Assembly: GCA_033782935.1 (NCBI GenBank)
Contig: JAWQEG010000508.1
Span: 615,501-679,500, forward strand
Length of the DNA stretch: 64,000 nucleotides
Direction of reading: 5' to 3'
From: Petrolisthes cinctipes
Taxonomy: Eukaryota > Arthropoda > Malacostraca > Decapoda > Porcellanidae
Shown here piece by piece: positions 1-8,433 of this stretch (the stretch's first letter is position 1; every line of letters begins with the position of its first letter). The notes under the pieces are model-generated. The model was given only the letters and a program-made list of their open reading frames with translations. It made no database searches and was not told where the DNA came from. The position numbers and the translations under genes are program-made.

Positions 1-357
1 CGACTTTTGTGCACCTAAAAGATCGATTTTCAGTATGTTTTGAGCATGTATTTTGAAAATACTCTAACACGGAGTAGGCATGTACAGATCGCTTCTGGGA
101 CCCCTAAATATCGAATTCTCGGGTGTTTTGAGCCTGAATTTGAGATATAAACGGGTACTGAAGATGCATGCACATATCGACTTTTGTGCACCTAAAAGAT
201 CGATTTTCAGTATGTTTTGAGCATGTATTTTGAAAATACTCTAACACGGAGTAGGCATGTACAGATCGCTTCTGGGACCCCTACATATCGAATTTTCGGG
301 TGTTTTGGGACTGAATTTGAGATATCGACTTTTTGGCACCTAAAAGATCGATTTTTA
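1..357 (+). repeat. Array start: partial M5, M6/M5 hybrid (177 bp), M6
   Basis: Bases 1-32 are an M5 tail. The monomer at 33-209 has an M6 head (GAGCATG, GATCGCTTC, ACCCCTAAATATCG) but a full-length M5 tail with the 29-bp box (GGTACTGAAG, TTTTGTGCACC). This is the only such combination in the window. A standard M6 follows at 210-357. Confidence 0.9.
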
Positions 358-1487
358 GCATGTTTTTAGCCTATATTTTGAAAATATTCTAGCACTGTAC
401 AGATTGCTTCTGGGACCCCAAAATATTGAATTTTCGGGTGTTTTGAGACTGAATTTGAGATATAAACGGGTACAGAAGATTCATGCACATATTGACTTTG
501 GGCACCAAAAATATCGATTTTCAGCATGTTTTGGGCCTGAATTTTGAAAATACTCTAACACGGAGTAGGCATGTACAGATCGCTTCTGGGACCCCAAAAT
601 ATCGAATTTTCGGGTGTTTAGGGCCAGAATTTGTGATATCGATTTTTTGGCACCTAAAATGTCGATTTTCAGCATGTTTTTAGCCTATATTTTGAAAATA
701 TTCTAGCACTGTGTAGGCATGTACAGATTGCTTCTGGGACCCCAAAATATTGAATTTTCGGGTGTTTTGAGCCTGAATTTGAGATATAAACGGGTACTGA
801 AGATGCATGCACATATCGACTTTTGTGCACCTAAAAGATCGATTTTCAGTATGTTTTGAGCATGTATTTTGAAAATACTCTAACACGGAGTAGGCATGTA
901 CAGATCGCTTCTAGGACCCCTAAATATCGAATTTTCGGGTGTTTTGGGACTGAATTTGAGATATCAACTTTTTGGCACCTAAAAGATCGATTTTTAGCAT
1001 GTTTTTAGCCTATATTTTGAAAATATTCTAGCACTGTACAGATTGCTTCTGGGACCCCAAAATATCGAATTTTCGGGTGTTTTGAGCCTCAATTTGAGAT
1101 ATAAACGGGTACAGAAGATACATGCACATATTGACTTTGGGCATCTAAAATATCGATTTTCAGCATGTTTTGGGCCTGTATTTTGAAAATACTTTAACAC
1201 TGAGTAGGCATGTACAGATTGCTTCTGGGACCCCAAAATATTGAATTTTCGGGTGTTTTGAGCCTGAATTTGAGATATAAACGGGTACTGAAGATGCATG
1301 CACATATCGACTTTTGTGCACCTAAAAGATCGATTTTCAGTATGTTTTGAGCATGTATTTTGAAAATACTCTAACACGGAGTAGGCATGTACAGATCGCT
1401 TCTGGGACCCCTAAATATCGAATTTTCGGGTGTTTTGAGACTGAATTTGAGATATCGACTTTTTGGCACCTAAAAGATCGATTTTTA
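358..1487 (+). repeat. Tetramer (639 bp) plus trimer (491 bp) HOR variant
   Basis: Monomer starts: M1 358, M2/M3 hybrid 524 (148 bp), M4/M5 hybrid 672 (177 bp), M6 849; then M1/M4 hybrid 997 (166 bp), M5 1163, M6 1340. The M2/M3 hybrid has the private change AATTTGTGATATCG, shared with the unit at 33482. The M6 at 849 carries ATATCAAC instead of ATATCGAC. The same tetramer-trimer composite recurs at 33316, 54164 and 57415. Confidence 0.92.
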
Positions 1488-1653
1488 GCATGTTTTTAGC
1501 CTATATTTTGAAAATAGTCTAGCACTGTACAGATTGCTTCTGGGACCCCAAAATATTGAATTTTCGGGTGTTTTGAGCCTGAATTTGAGATATAAACGGG
1601 TACAGAAGATACATGCACATATTGACTTTGGGCACCAAAAATATCGATTTTCA
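1488..1653 (+). repeat. Reference monomer M1 (type A, 166 bp)
   Basis: It starts GCATGTTTTTAGCC, has the dyad ATATTTT-G-AAAATAT region, the short junction CACTGTACAG, and the tail GGGCACCAAAAATATCG. It is 10 bp shorter than its paralogue M4 because GTAGGCATGT is missing; TGT flanks both sides of the missing piece in M4. It always follows a C-type monomer ending in TTTTTA. This copy carries AAAATAGTCTAG where most M1 have AAAATATTCTAG; the G form recurs at 3472, 39555, 43347, 48101 and 49092. Confidence 0.95.
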
Positions 1654-1830
1654 GCATGTTTTGGGCCTGAATTTTGAAAATACTCTAACACGGAGTAGGC
1701 ATGTACAGATCGCTTCTGGGACCCCAAAATATCGAATTTTCGGGTGTTTAGGGCCAGAATTTGAGATATAAACGGGTACAGAAGATGCATGCACATATCG
1801 ACTTTTGGGCACCTAAAAGATCGATTTTCA
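1654..1830 (+). repeat. Reference monomer M2 (type B, 177 bp)
   Basis: It starts GCATGTTTTGGGCCTGAATT and contains CACGGAGTAGG, GATCGCTTCTGG, ATATCGAATTTTCGGG, the diagnostic GTTTAGGGCCAG, and the tail ACTTTTGGGCACC. It has the complete 29-bp box at 1770-1798 that is absent from C-type monomers, including the 8-bp palindrome TGCATGCA. It keeps CpG at sites where M1, M4 and M5 have TpG. At 177 bp (59 codons) it holds a reading frame open on the complementary strand, which is not evidence of coding. Confidence 0.95.
1770..1798 (+). repeat. 29-bp box present in A and B monomers, deleted in every C monomer (example)
   Basis: The segment runs from AAACGGG to CACATAT and includes TGCATGCA. It is present in A and B types and absent from C types, so along a hexamer it occurs twice and is then skipped once. 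It is the only segment of the monomer that is systematically present or absent at this scale. A binding site is possible but nothing in the sequence proves it. Confidence 0.85.
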
Positions 1831-1978
1831 GTATGTTTTTGGCCAGTATTTTGAAAATACTCTAACACGGAGTAGGCATGTACAGATACCTTCTGGGACC
1901 TCTAAATATCGAATTTTAGGGTGTTTTGGGACTGAATTTGAGATATCGATTTTTTGGCACCTAAAATGTCGATTTTTA
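1831..1978 (+). repeat. Reference monomer M3 (type C, 148 bp)
   Basis: It starts GTATGTTTTTGGCC and has the diagnostic GATACCTTCTGGGACCTC, GTTTTGGGACTG, and the junction GAGATATCGATTTTTTGG, where the 29-bp box of A and B monomers is missing. The deletion ends lie in ATAT on both sides, so slippage or recombination between two ATAT copies would produce it. It ends AAAATGTCGATTTTTA. The perfect 15-nt dyad GTATTTTGAAAATAC is at 1846-1860. This copy has GGCCAGTATT where most M3 have GGCCTGTATT. Confidence 0.95.
1846..1860. repeat. Conserved 15-nt dyad (7-bp arms around a central G, example in M3)
   Basis: GTATTTT-G-AAAATAC is a perfect inverted repeat. It sits about 15 bp into M3, M5 and M6. At the same place M1 and M4 carry ATATTTT-G-AAAATAT, where both outer bases changed together and the pairing is kept. 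M2 has GAATTTT-G-AAAATAC with one mismatch. Confidence 0.8.
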
Positions 1979-2154
1979 GCATGTTTTTAGCCTATATTTT
2001 GAAAATATTCTAGCACTGTGTAGGCATGTACAGATTGCTTCTGGGACCCCAAAATATTGAATTTTCGGGTGTTTTGAGCCTGAATTTGAGATATAAACGG
2101 GTACTGAAGATACATGCACATATTGACTTTGGGCATCTAAAATATCAATTTTCA
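1979..2154 (+). repeat. Reference monomer M4 (type A, 176 bp)
   Basis: It starts GCATGTTTTTAGCC like M1 but keeps CACTGTGTAGGCATGTACAG; the 10 bp missing from M1 correspond to 2020-2029. The tail is GGGCATCTAAAATATC. The dyad at 1994-2008 is ATATTTT-G-AAAATAT. This copy ends ATCAATTTTCAG, a CpG to CpA change seen in seven M4 copies (starts 1979, 3963, 37246, 38062, 40046, 43837, 49583); most other M4 end ATCGATTTTCAG. Confidence 0.95.
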
Positions 2155-2331
2155 GCATGTTTTGGGCCTGTATTTTGAAAATACTCTAACACTGAGTAGG
2201 CATGTACAGATTGCTTCTGGGACCCCAAAATATTGAATTTTCGGGTGTTTTGAGCCTGAATTTGAGATATAAACGGGTACTGAAGATGCATGCACATATC
2301 GACTTTTGTGCACCTAAAAGATCGATTTTCA
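2155..2331 (+). repeat. Reference monomer M5 (type B, 177 bp)
   Basis: It starts GCATGTTTTGGGCCTGTATT and has CACTGAGTAGG, GATTGCTTC, ATATTGAATTTTCGGG, GTTTTGAGCCTG, GGTACTGAAG and the tail ACTTTTGTGCACC. A 6-bp inverted repeat, TGCACA at 2291-2296 and TGTGCA at 2307-2312 with a 10-nt loop, is specific to M5-type tails; M2 has GGG in place of GTG and lacks it. The palindrome TGCATGCA is at 2287-2294. Confidence 0.95.
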
Positions 2332-2479
2332 GTATGTTTGGAGCATGTATTTTGAAAATACTCTAACACGGAGTAGGCATGTACAGATCGCTTCTGGGAC
2401 CCCTAAATATCGAATTTTCGGGTGTTTTGGGACTGAATTTGAGATATCGACTTTTTGGCACCTAAAAGATCGATTTTTA
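2332..2479 (+). repeat. Reference monomer M6 (type C, 148 bp)
   Basis: It has GAGCATGTATT near the start, GATCGCTTCTGGGACCCC followed by TAAATATCG, GTTTTGGGACTG, the box-deleted junction GAGATATCGACTTTTTGG, and ends AAAAGATCGATTTTTA. It is the paralogue of M3 in the second half of the hexamer and shares the same 29-bp deletion, so the deletion predates the trimer-to-hexamer duplication. This copy starts GTATGTTTGG; most M6 start GTATGTTTTG. Confidence 0.95.
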
Positions 2480-4463
2480 GCATGTTTTTAGCCTATATTT
2501 TGAAAATATTCTAGCACTGTACAGATTGCTTCTGGGACCCCAAAATATTGAATTTTCGGGTGTTTTGAGCCTGAATTTGAGATATAAACGGGTACAGAAG
2601 ATACATGCACATATTGACTTTGGGCACCAAAAATATCGATTTTCAGCATGTTTTGGGCCTGAATTTTGAAAATACTCTAACACGGAGTAGGCATGTACAG
2701 ATCGCTTCTGGGACCCCAAAATATCGAATTTTCGGGTGTTTAGGGCCAGAATTTGAGATATAAACGGGAACAGAAGATGCATGCACATATCGACTTTTGG
2801 GCACCTAAAAGATCGATTTTCAGTATGTTTTTGGCCTGTATTTTGAAAATACTCTAACACGGAGTAGGCATGTACAGATACCTTCTGGGACCTCTAAATA
2901 TCGAATTTTCGGTTGTTTTGGGACTGAATTTGAGATATCGATTTTTTGGCACCTAAAATGTCGATTTTTAGCATGTTTTTAGCCTATATTTTGAAAATAT
3001 TCTAGCACTGTGTAGGCATGTACAGATTGCTTCTGGGACCCCAAAATATTGAATTTTCGGGTGTTTTGAGCCTGAATTTGAGATATAAACGGGTACAGAA
3101 GATACATGCACATATTGACTTTGGGCATCTAAAATATCGATTTTCAGCATGTTTTGGGCCTGTATATTGAAAATACTTTAACACTGAGTAGGCATGTACA
3201 GATTGCTTCTGGGACCCCAAAATATTGAATTTTCGGGTGTTTTGAGCCTGAATTTGAGATATAAACGGGTACTGAAGATGCATGCACATATCGACTTTTG
3301 TGCACCTAAAAGATCGATTTTCAGTATGTTTTGAGCATGTATTTTGAAAATACTCAAACACGGAGTAGGCATGTACAGATCGCTTCTGGGACACCTAAAA
3401 ATCGAATTTTCGGGTGTTTTGAGACTGAATTTGAGATATCGACTTTTTGGCACCTAAAAGATCGATTTTTAGCATGTTTTTAGCCTATATTTTGAAAATA
3501 GTCTAGCACTGTACAGATTGCTTCTGGGACCCCAAAATATTGAATTTTCGGGTGTTTTGAGCCTGAATTTGAGATATAAACGGGTACAGAAGATACATGC
3601 ACATATTGACTTTGGGCACCAAAAATATCGATTTTCAGCATGTTTTGGGCCTGAATTTTGAAAATACTCTAACACGGAGTAGGCATGTACAGATCGCTTC
3701 TGGGACCCCAAAATATCGAATTTTCGGGTGCTTAGGGCCAGAATTTGAGATATGAACGGGTACAGAAGATGCATGCACATATCGACTTTTGGGCACCTAA
3801 AAGATCGATTTTCAGTATGTTTTTGGCCAGTATTTTGAAAATACTCTAACACGGAGTAGGCATGTACAGATACCTTCTGGGACCTCTAAATATCGAATTT
3901 TAGGGTGTTTTGGGACTGAATTTGAGATATCGATTTTTTGGCACCTAAAATGTCGATTTTTAGCATGTTTTTAGCCTATATTTTGAAAATATTCTAGCAC
4001 TGTGTAGGCATGTACAGATTCCTTCTGGGACCCCAAAATATTGAATTTTCGGGTGTTTTGAGCCTGAATTTGAGATATAAACGGGTACTGAAGATACATG
4101 CACATATTGACTTTGGGCATCTAAAATATCAATTTTCAGCATGTTTTGGGCCTGTATTTTGAAAATACTCTAACACTGAGTAGGCATGTACAGATTGCTT
4201 CTGGGACCCCAAAATATTGAATTTTCGGGTGTTTTGAGCCTGAATTTGAGATATAAACGGGTACTGAAGATGCATGCACATATCGACTTTTGTGCACCAA
4301 AAAGATCGATTTTCAGTATGTTTTGAGCATGTATTTTGAAAATACTCTAACACGGAGTAGGCATGTACAGATCGCTTCTGGGACCCCTAAATATCGAATT
4401 TTCGGGTGTTTTGGGACTGAATTTGAGATATCGACTTTTTGGCACCTAAAAGATCGATTTTTA

Positions 4464-5279
4464 GCATGTTTTTAGCCTATATTTTGAAAATATTCTAGCA
4501 CTGTACAGATTGCTTCTGGGACCCCAAAATATTGAATTTTCGGGTGTTTTGATCCTGAATTTGAGATATAAACGGGTACAGAAGATACATGCACATATTG
4601 ACTTTGGGCACCAAAAATATCGATTTTCAGCATGTTTTGGGCCTGAATTTTGAAAATACTCTAACACGGAGTAGGCATGTACAGATCGCTTCTGGGACCC
4701 CAAAATATCGAATTTTCGGGTGTTTAGGGCCAGAATTTGAGATATAAACGGGTACAGAAGATGCATGCACATATCGACTTTTGGGCACCTAAAAGATCGA
4801 TTTTCAGTATGTTTTTGGCCTGTATTTTGAAAATACTCTAACACGGAGTAGGCATGTACAGATACCTTCTGGGACCTCTAAATATCGAATTTTCGGGTGT
4901 TTTGGGACTGAATTTGAGATATCGATTTTTTGGCACCTAAAATGTCGATTTTCAGCATGTTTTTAGCCTATATTTTGAAAATATTCTAGCACTGTGTAGG
5001 CATGTACAGATTGCTTCTGGGACCCCAAAATATTGAATTCTCGGGTGTTTTGAGCCTGAATTTGAGATATAAACGGGTACTGAAGATGCATGCACATATC
5101 GACTTTTGTGCACCTAAAAGATCGATTTTCAGTATGTTTTGAGCATGTATTTTGAAAATACTCTAACACGGAGTAGGCATGTACAGATCGCTTCTGGGAC
5201 CCCTAAATATCGAATTTTCGGGTGTTTTGGGACTGAATTTGAGATATCGACTTTTTGGCACCTAAAAGATCGATTTTTA
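4464..5279 (+). repeat. Pentamer HOR variant (816 bp)
   Basis: M1 4464, M2 4630, M3 4807, M4/M5 hybrid 4955 (177 bp), M6 5132. Fusion of an M4 head to an M5 tail removed one monomer length. M1 has the private GTTTTGATCCTG in place of GAGCCTG, shared with M1 copies at 38563, 40547, 44161 and 50084. Confidence 0.92.
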
Positions 5280-5770
5280 GCATGTTTTTAGCCTATATTT
5301 TGAAAATATTCTAGCACTGTACAGATTGCTTCTGGGACCCCAAAATATTGAATTTTCGGGTGTTTTGAGCCTGAATTTGAGATATAAACGGGTACAGAAG
5401 ATACATGCACATATTGACTTTGGGCATCTAAAATATCGATTTTCAGCATGTTTTGGGCCTGTATTTTGAAAATACTCTAACACTGAGTAGGCATGTACAG
5501 ATTGCTTCTGGGACTCCAAAATATTGAATTTTCGGGTGTTTTGAGCCTGAATTTGAGATATAAACGGGTACTGAAGATGCATGCACATATCGACTTTTGT
5601 GCACCTAAAAGATCGATTTTCAGTATGTTTTGAGCATGTATTTTGAAAATACTCTAACACGGAGTAGGCATGTACAGATCGCTTCTGGGACCCCTAAATA
5701 TCGAATTTTCGGGTGTTTTGGGACTGAATTTGAGATATCGACTTTTTGGCACCTAAAAGATCGATTTTTA
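5280..5770 (+). repeat. Trimer HOR variant (491 bp)
   Basis: M1/M4 hybrid 5280 (166 bp; M1 short junction, M4 tail GGGCATC), M5 5446, M6 5623. It matches the trimers at 997, 33955, 54803, 58052 and 61695. M5 has GGGACTCC for GGGACCCC. Confidence 0.92.
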
Positions 5771-6762
5771 GCATGTTTTTAGCCTATATTTTGAAAATAT
5801 TCTAGCACTGTACAGATTGCTTCTGGGACCCCAAAATATTGATTTTTCGGGTGTTTTGAGCCTGAATTTGAGATATAAACGGGTACAGAAGATACATGCA
5901 CATATTGACTTTGGGCACCAAAAATATCGATTTTCAGCATGTTTTGGGCCTGAATTTTGAAAATACTCTAACACGGAGTAGGCATGTACAGATCGCTTCT
6001 GGGACCCCAAAATATCGAATTTTCGGGTGTTTAGGGCCAGAATTTGAGATATAAACGGGTACAGAAGATGCATGCACATATCTACTTTTGGGCACCTAAA
6101 AGATCGATTTTCAGTATGTTTTTGGCCTGTATTTAGAAAATACTCTAACACGGAGTAAGCATGTACAGATACCTTCTGGGACCTCTAAATATCGAATTTT
6201 CGGGTGTTTTGGGACTGAATTTGAGATATCGATTTTTTGGCACCTAAAATGTCGATTTTTAGCATGTTTTTTGCCTATATTTTGAAAATATTCTAGCACT
6301 GTGTAGGCATGTACAGATTGCTTCTGGGACCCCAAAATATTGAATTTTCGGGTGTTTTGAGCCTGAATTTGAGATATAAACGGGTACAGAAGATACATGC
6401 ACATATTGACTTTGGGCATCTAAAATATCGATTTTCAGCATGTTTTGGGCCTGTATTTTGAAAATACTCTAACACTGAGTAGGCATGTACAGATTGCTTC
6501 TGGGACCCCAAAATATTGAATTTTCGGGTGTTTTGAGCCTGAATTTGAGATATAAACGGGTACTGAAGATGCATGCACATATCGACTTTTGTGCACCTAA
6601 AAGATCGATTTTCAGTATGTTTTGAGCATGTATTTTGAAAATACTCTAACACAGAGTAGGCATGTACAGATCGCTTCTGGGACCCCTAAATATCGAATTT
6701 TCGGGTGTTTTGGGACTGAATTTGAGATACCGACTTTTTGTCACCTAAAAGATCGATTTTTA
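5771..6762 (+). repeat. Complete hexamer (992 bp)
   Basis: M1 5771, M2 5937, M3 6114, M4 6262, M5 6438, M6 6615. It opens the decamer-rich domain. M1 has ATTGATTTTTCGGG (12 M1 copies between 5.8 and 33.4 kb share it). M2 has ATATCTACTTTTGGG, and M3 has TGTATTTAGAAAATAC and GAGTAAGCATG, a linked set that returns at 8434, 10919, 16577, 18562, 21685, 23670, 25978, 41363 and 44977. Confidence 0.93.
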
Positions 6763-8433
6763 GCATGTTTTTAGCCTATATTTTGAAAATATTCTAGCAC
6801 TGTACAGATTGCTTCTGGGACCCCAAAATATTGATTTTTCGGGTGTTTTGAGCCTGAATTTGAGATATAAACGGGTACAGAAGATACATGCACATATTGA
6901 CTTTGGGCACCAAAAATATCGATTTTCAGCATGTTTTGGGCCTGAATTTTGAAAATACTCTAACACGGAGTAGGCATGTACAGATCGCTTCTGGGACCCC
7001 AAAATATCGAATTTTCGGGTGTTTAGGGCCAGAATTTGAGATATAAACGGGTACAGAAGATAGCATGCACATATCGACTTTTGGGCACCTAAAAGATCGA
7101 TTTTCAGTATGTTTTTGGCCTGTATTTTGAAAATACTCTAACACGGAGTAGGCATGTACAGATACCTTCTGGGACCTCTAAATATCGAATTTTCGGGTGT
7201 TTTGGGACTGAATTTGAGATATCGATTTTTTGGCACCTAAAATGTCGATTTTTAGCATGTTTTTAGCCTTTATTTTGAAAATATTCTAGCACTGTGTAGG
7301 CATGTACAGATTGCTTCTGGGACCCCAAAATATTGAATTTTCGGGTGTTTTGAGCCTGAATTTGAGATATAAACGGGTACAGAAGATACATGCACATATT
7401 GACTTTGGGCATCTAAAATATCGATTTTCAGCATGTTTTGGGCCTGTATTTTGAAAATACTCTAACACTGATTAGGCATGTACAGATTGCTTCTGGGACC
7501 CCAAAATATTGAATTTTCGGGTGTTTTGAGCCTGAATTTGAGATATAAACGGGTACTAAAGATGGATGCACATATCGACTTTTGTGCACCTAAAAGATCG
7601 ATTTTCAGTATGTTTTGAGCATGTATTTTGAAAATACTCTAACACGGAGTAGGCATGTACAGATCGCTTCTGGGACCCCAAAATATCGAATTTTCGGGTG
7701 TTTAGGGTCAGAATTTGAGATATAAACGGGTACAGAAGATGCATGCACATATCGACTTTTGGGCACCTAAAAGATCGATTTTCAGTATGTTTTTGGCCTG
7801 TATTTTGAAAATACTCTAACACGGAGTAGGCATGTACAGATACCTTCTGGGACCTCTAAATATCGAATTTTCGGGTGTTTTGGGACTGAATTTGAGATAT
7901 CGATTTTTTGGCACCTAAAATGTCGATTTTTAGCATGTTTTTAGCCTATATTTTGAAAATATTCTAGCACTGTGTAGGCATGTACAGATTGCTTCTGGGA
8001 CCCCAAAATATTGAATTTTCGGGTGTTTTGAGCCTGAATTTGAGATATAAACGGGTACAGAAGATACATGCACATATTGACTTTGGGCATCTAAAATATC
8101 GATTTTCAGCATGTTTTCGGCCTGTATTTTGAAAATACTCTAACACTGATTAGGCATGTACAGATTGCTTCTGGGACCCCAAAATATTGAATTTTCGGGT
8201 GTTTTGAGCCTGAATTTGAGATATAAACGGGTACTGAAGATGCATGCACATATCGACTTTTGTGCACCTAAAAGATCGATTTTCAGTATGTTTTGAGCAT
8301 GTATTCTGAAAATACTCTAACACGGAGTAGGCATGTACAGATCGCTTCTGGGACCCCTAAATATCGAATTTTCGGGTGTTTTGGGACTGAATTTGAGATA
8401 TCGACTTTTTGGCACCTAAAAGATCGATTTTTA
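6763..8433 (+). repeat. Decamer HOR variant (1671 bp)
   Basis: M1 6763, M2 6929 (178 bp, one extra base giving GATAGCATGC), M3 7107, M4 7255, M5 7431, M6/M2 hybrid 7608 (177 bp), M3 7785, M4 7933, M5 8109, M6 8286. The hybrid has an M6 head, an M2 tail and the private GTTTAGGGTCAG. The corresponding units at 17569 and 22677 are hexamers lacking 678 bp (four monomers) of this block. Confidence 0.92.

Larger units (their letters stand above)
100..2150 (+). repeat. Segment paired with about 33060-35110 (offset 32958 bp)
   Basis: Monomer starts 358, 524, 672, 849, 997, 1488 and 1979 all recur 32958 bp later. The private changes GAATTTGTGATATCG and ATATCAAC occur in both. Divergence starts where M5 at 2155 has CACTGAG and its partner at 35113 has CACTGATTAGG. 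Confidence 0.85.
1488..4463 (+). repeat. Three complete 992-bp hexamers
   Basis: Hexamers start at 1488, 2480 and 3472; their second halves (M4) start at 1979, 2971 and 3963. All six monomers are present with standard lengths. M4 at 1979 and 3963 have the CpA form ATCAATTTTCAG, while M4 at 2971 keeps ATCGATTTTCAG. M5 at 3147 has GTATATTG, which breaks the conserved dyad. M6 at 3324 has a CTAAAAATCG variant also seen at 34298, 39236-39554 and 48944-49091. Confidence 0.93.

Noticed and set aside
1730..1760. CENP-B box in ATTTTCGGGTGTTT and following bases
   Set aside because: Against the core TTCG-N4-A-N2-CGGG, the best register matches about 7 of 9 essential positions: TTCG and GGG fit, the A is T and the first C of CGGG is T or A. 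GATATAAACGGG also gives a partial match. Neither is a functional box by the usual criterion.
1979..2154. TATA-box-like CTATATTTTG in A monomers as a promoter
   Set aside because: It is part of the dyad, does not fit the consensus well, and no initiator or downstream transcript feature is visible.
2332..2479. Plant telomere unit CCCTAAA in M6
   Set aside because: It occurs once per M6 inside GACCCCTAAATATCG and never in tandem, so it is chance similarity and not interstitial telomeric repeat.
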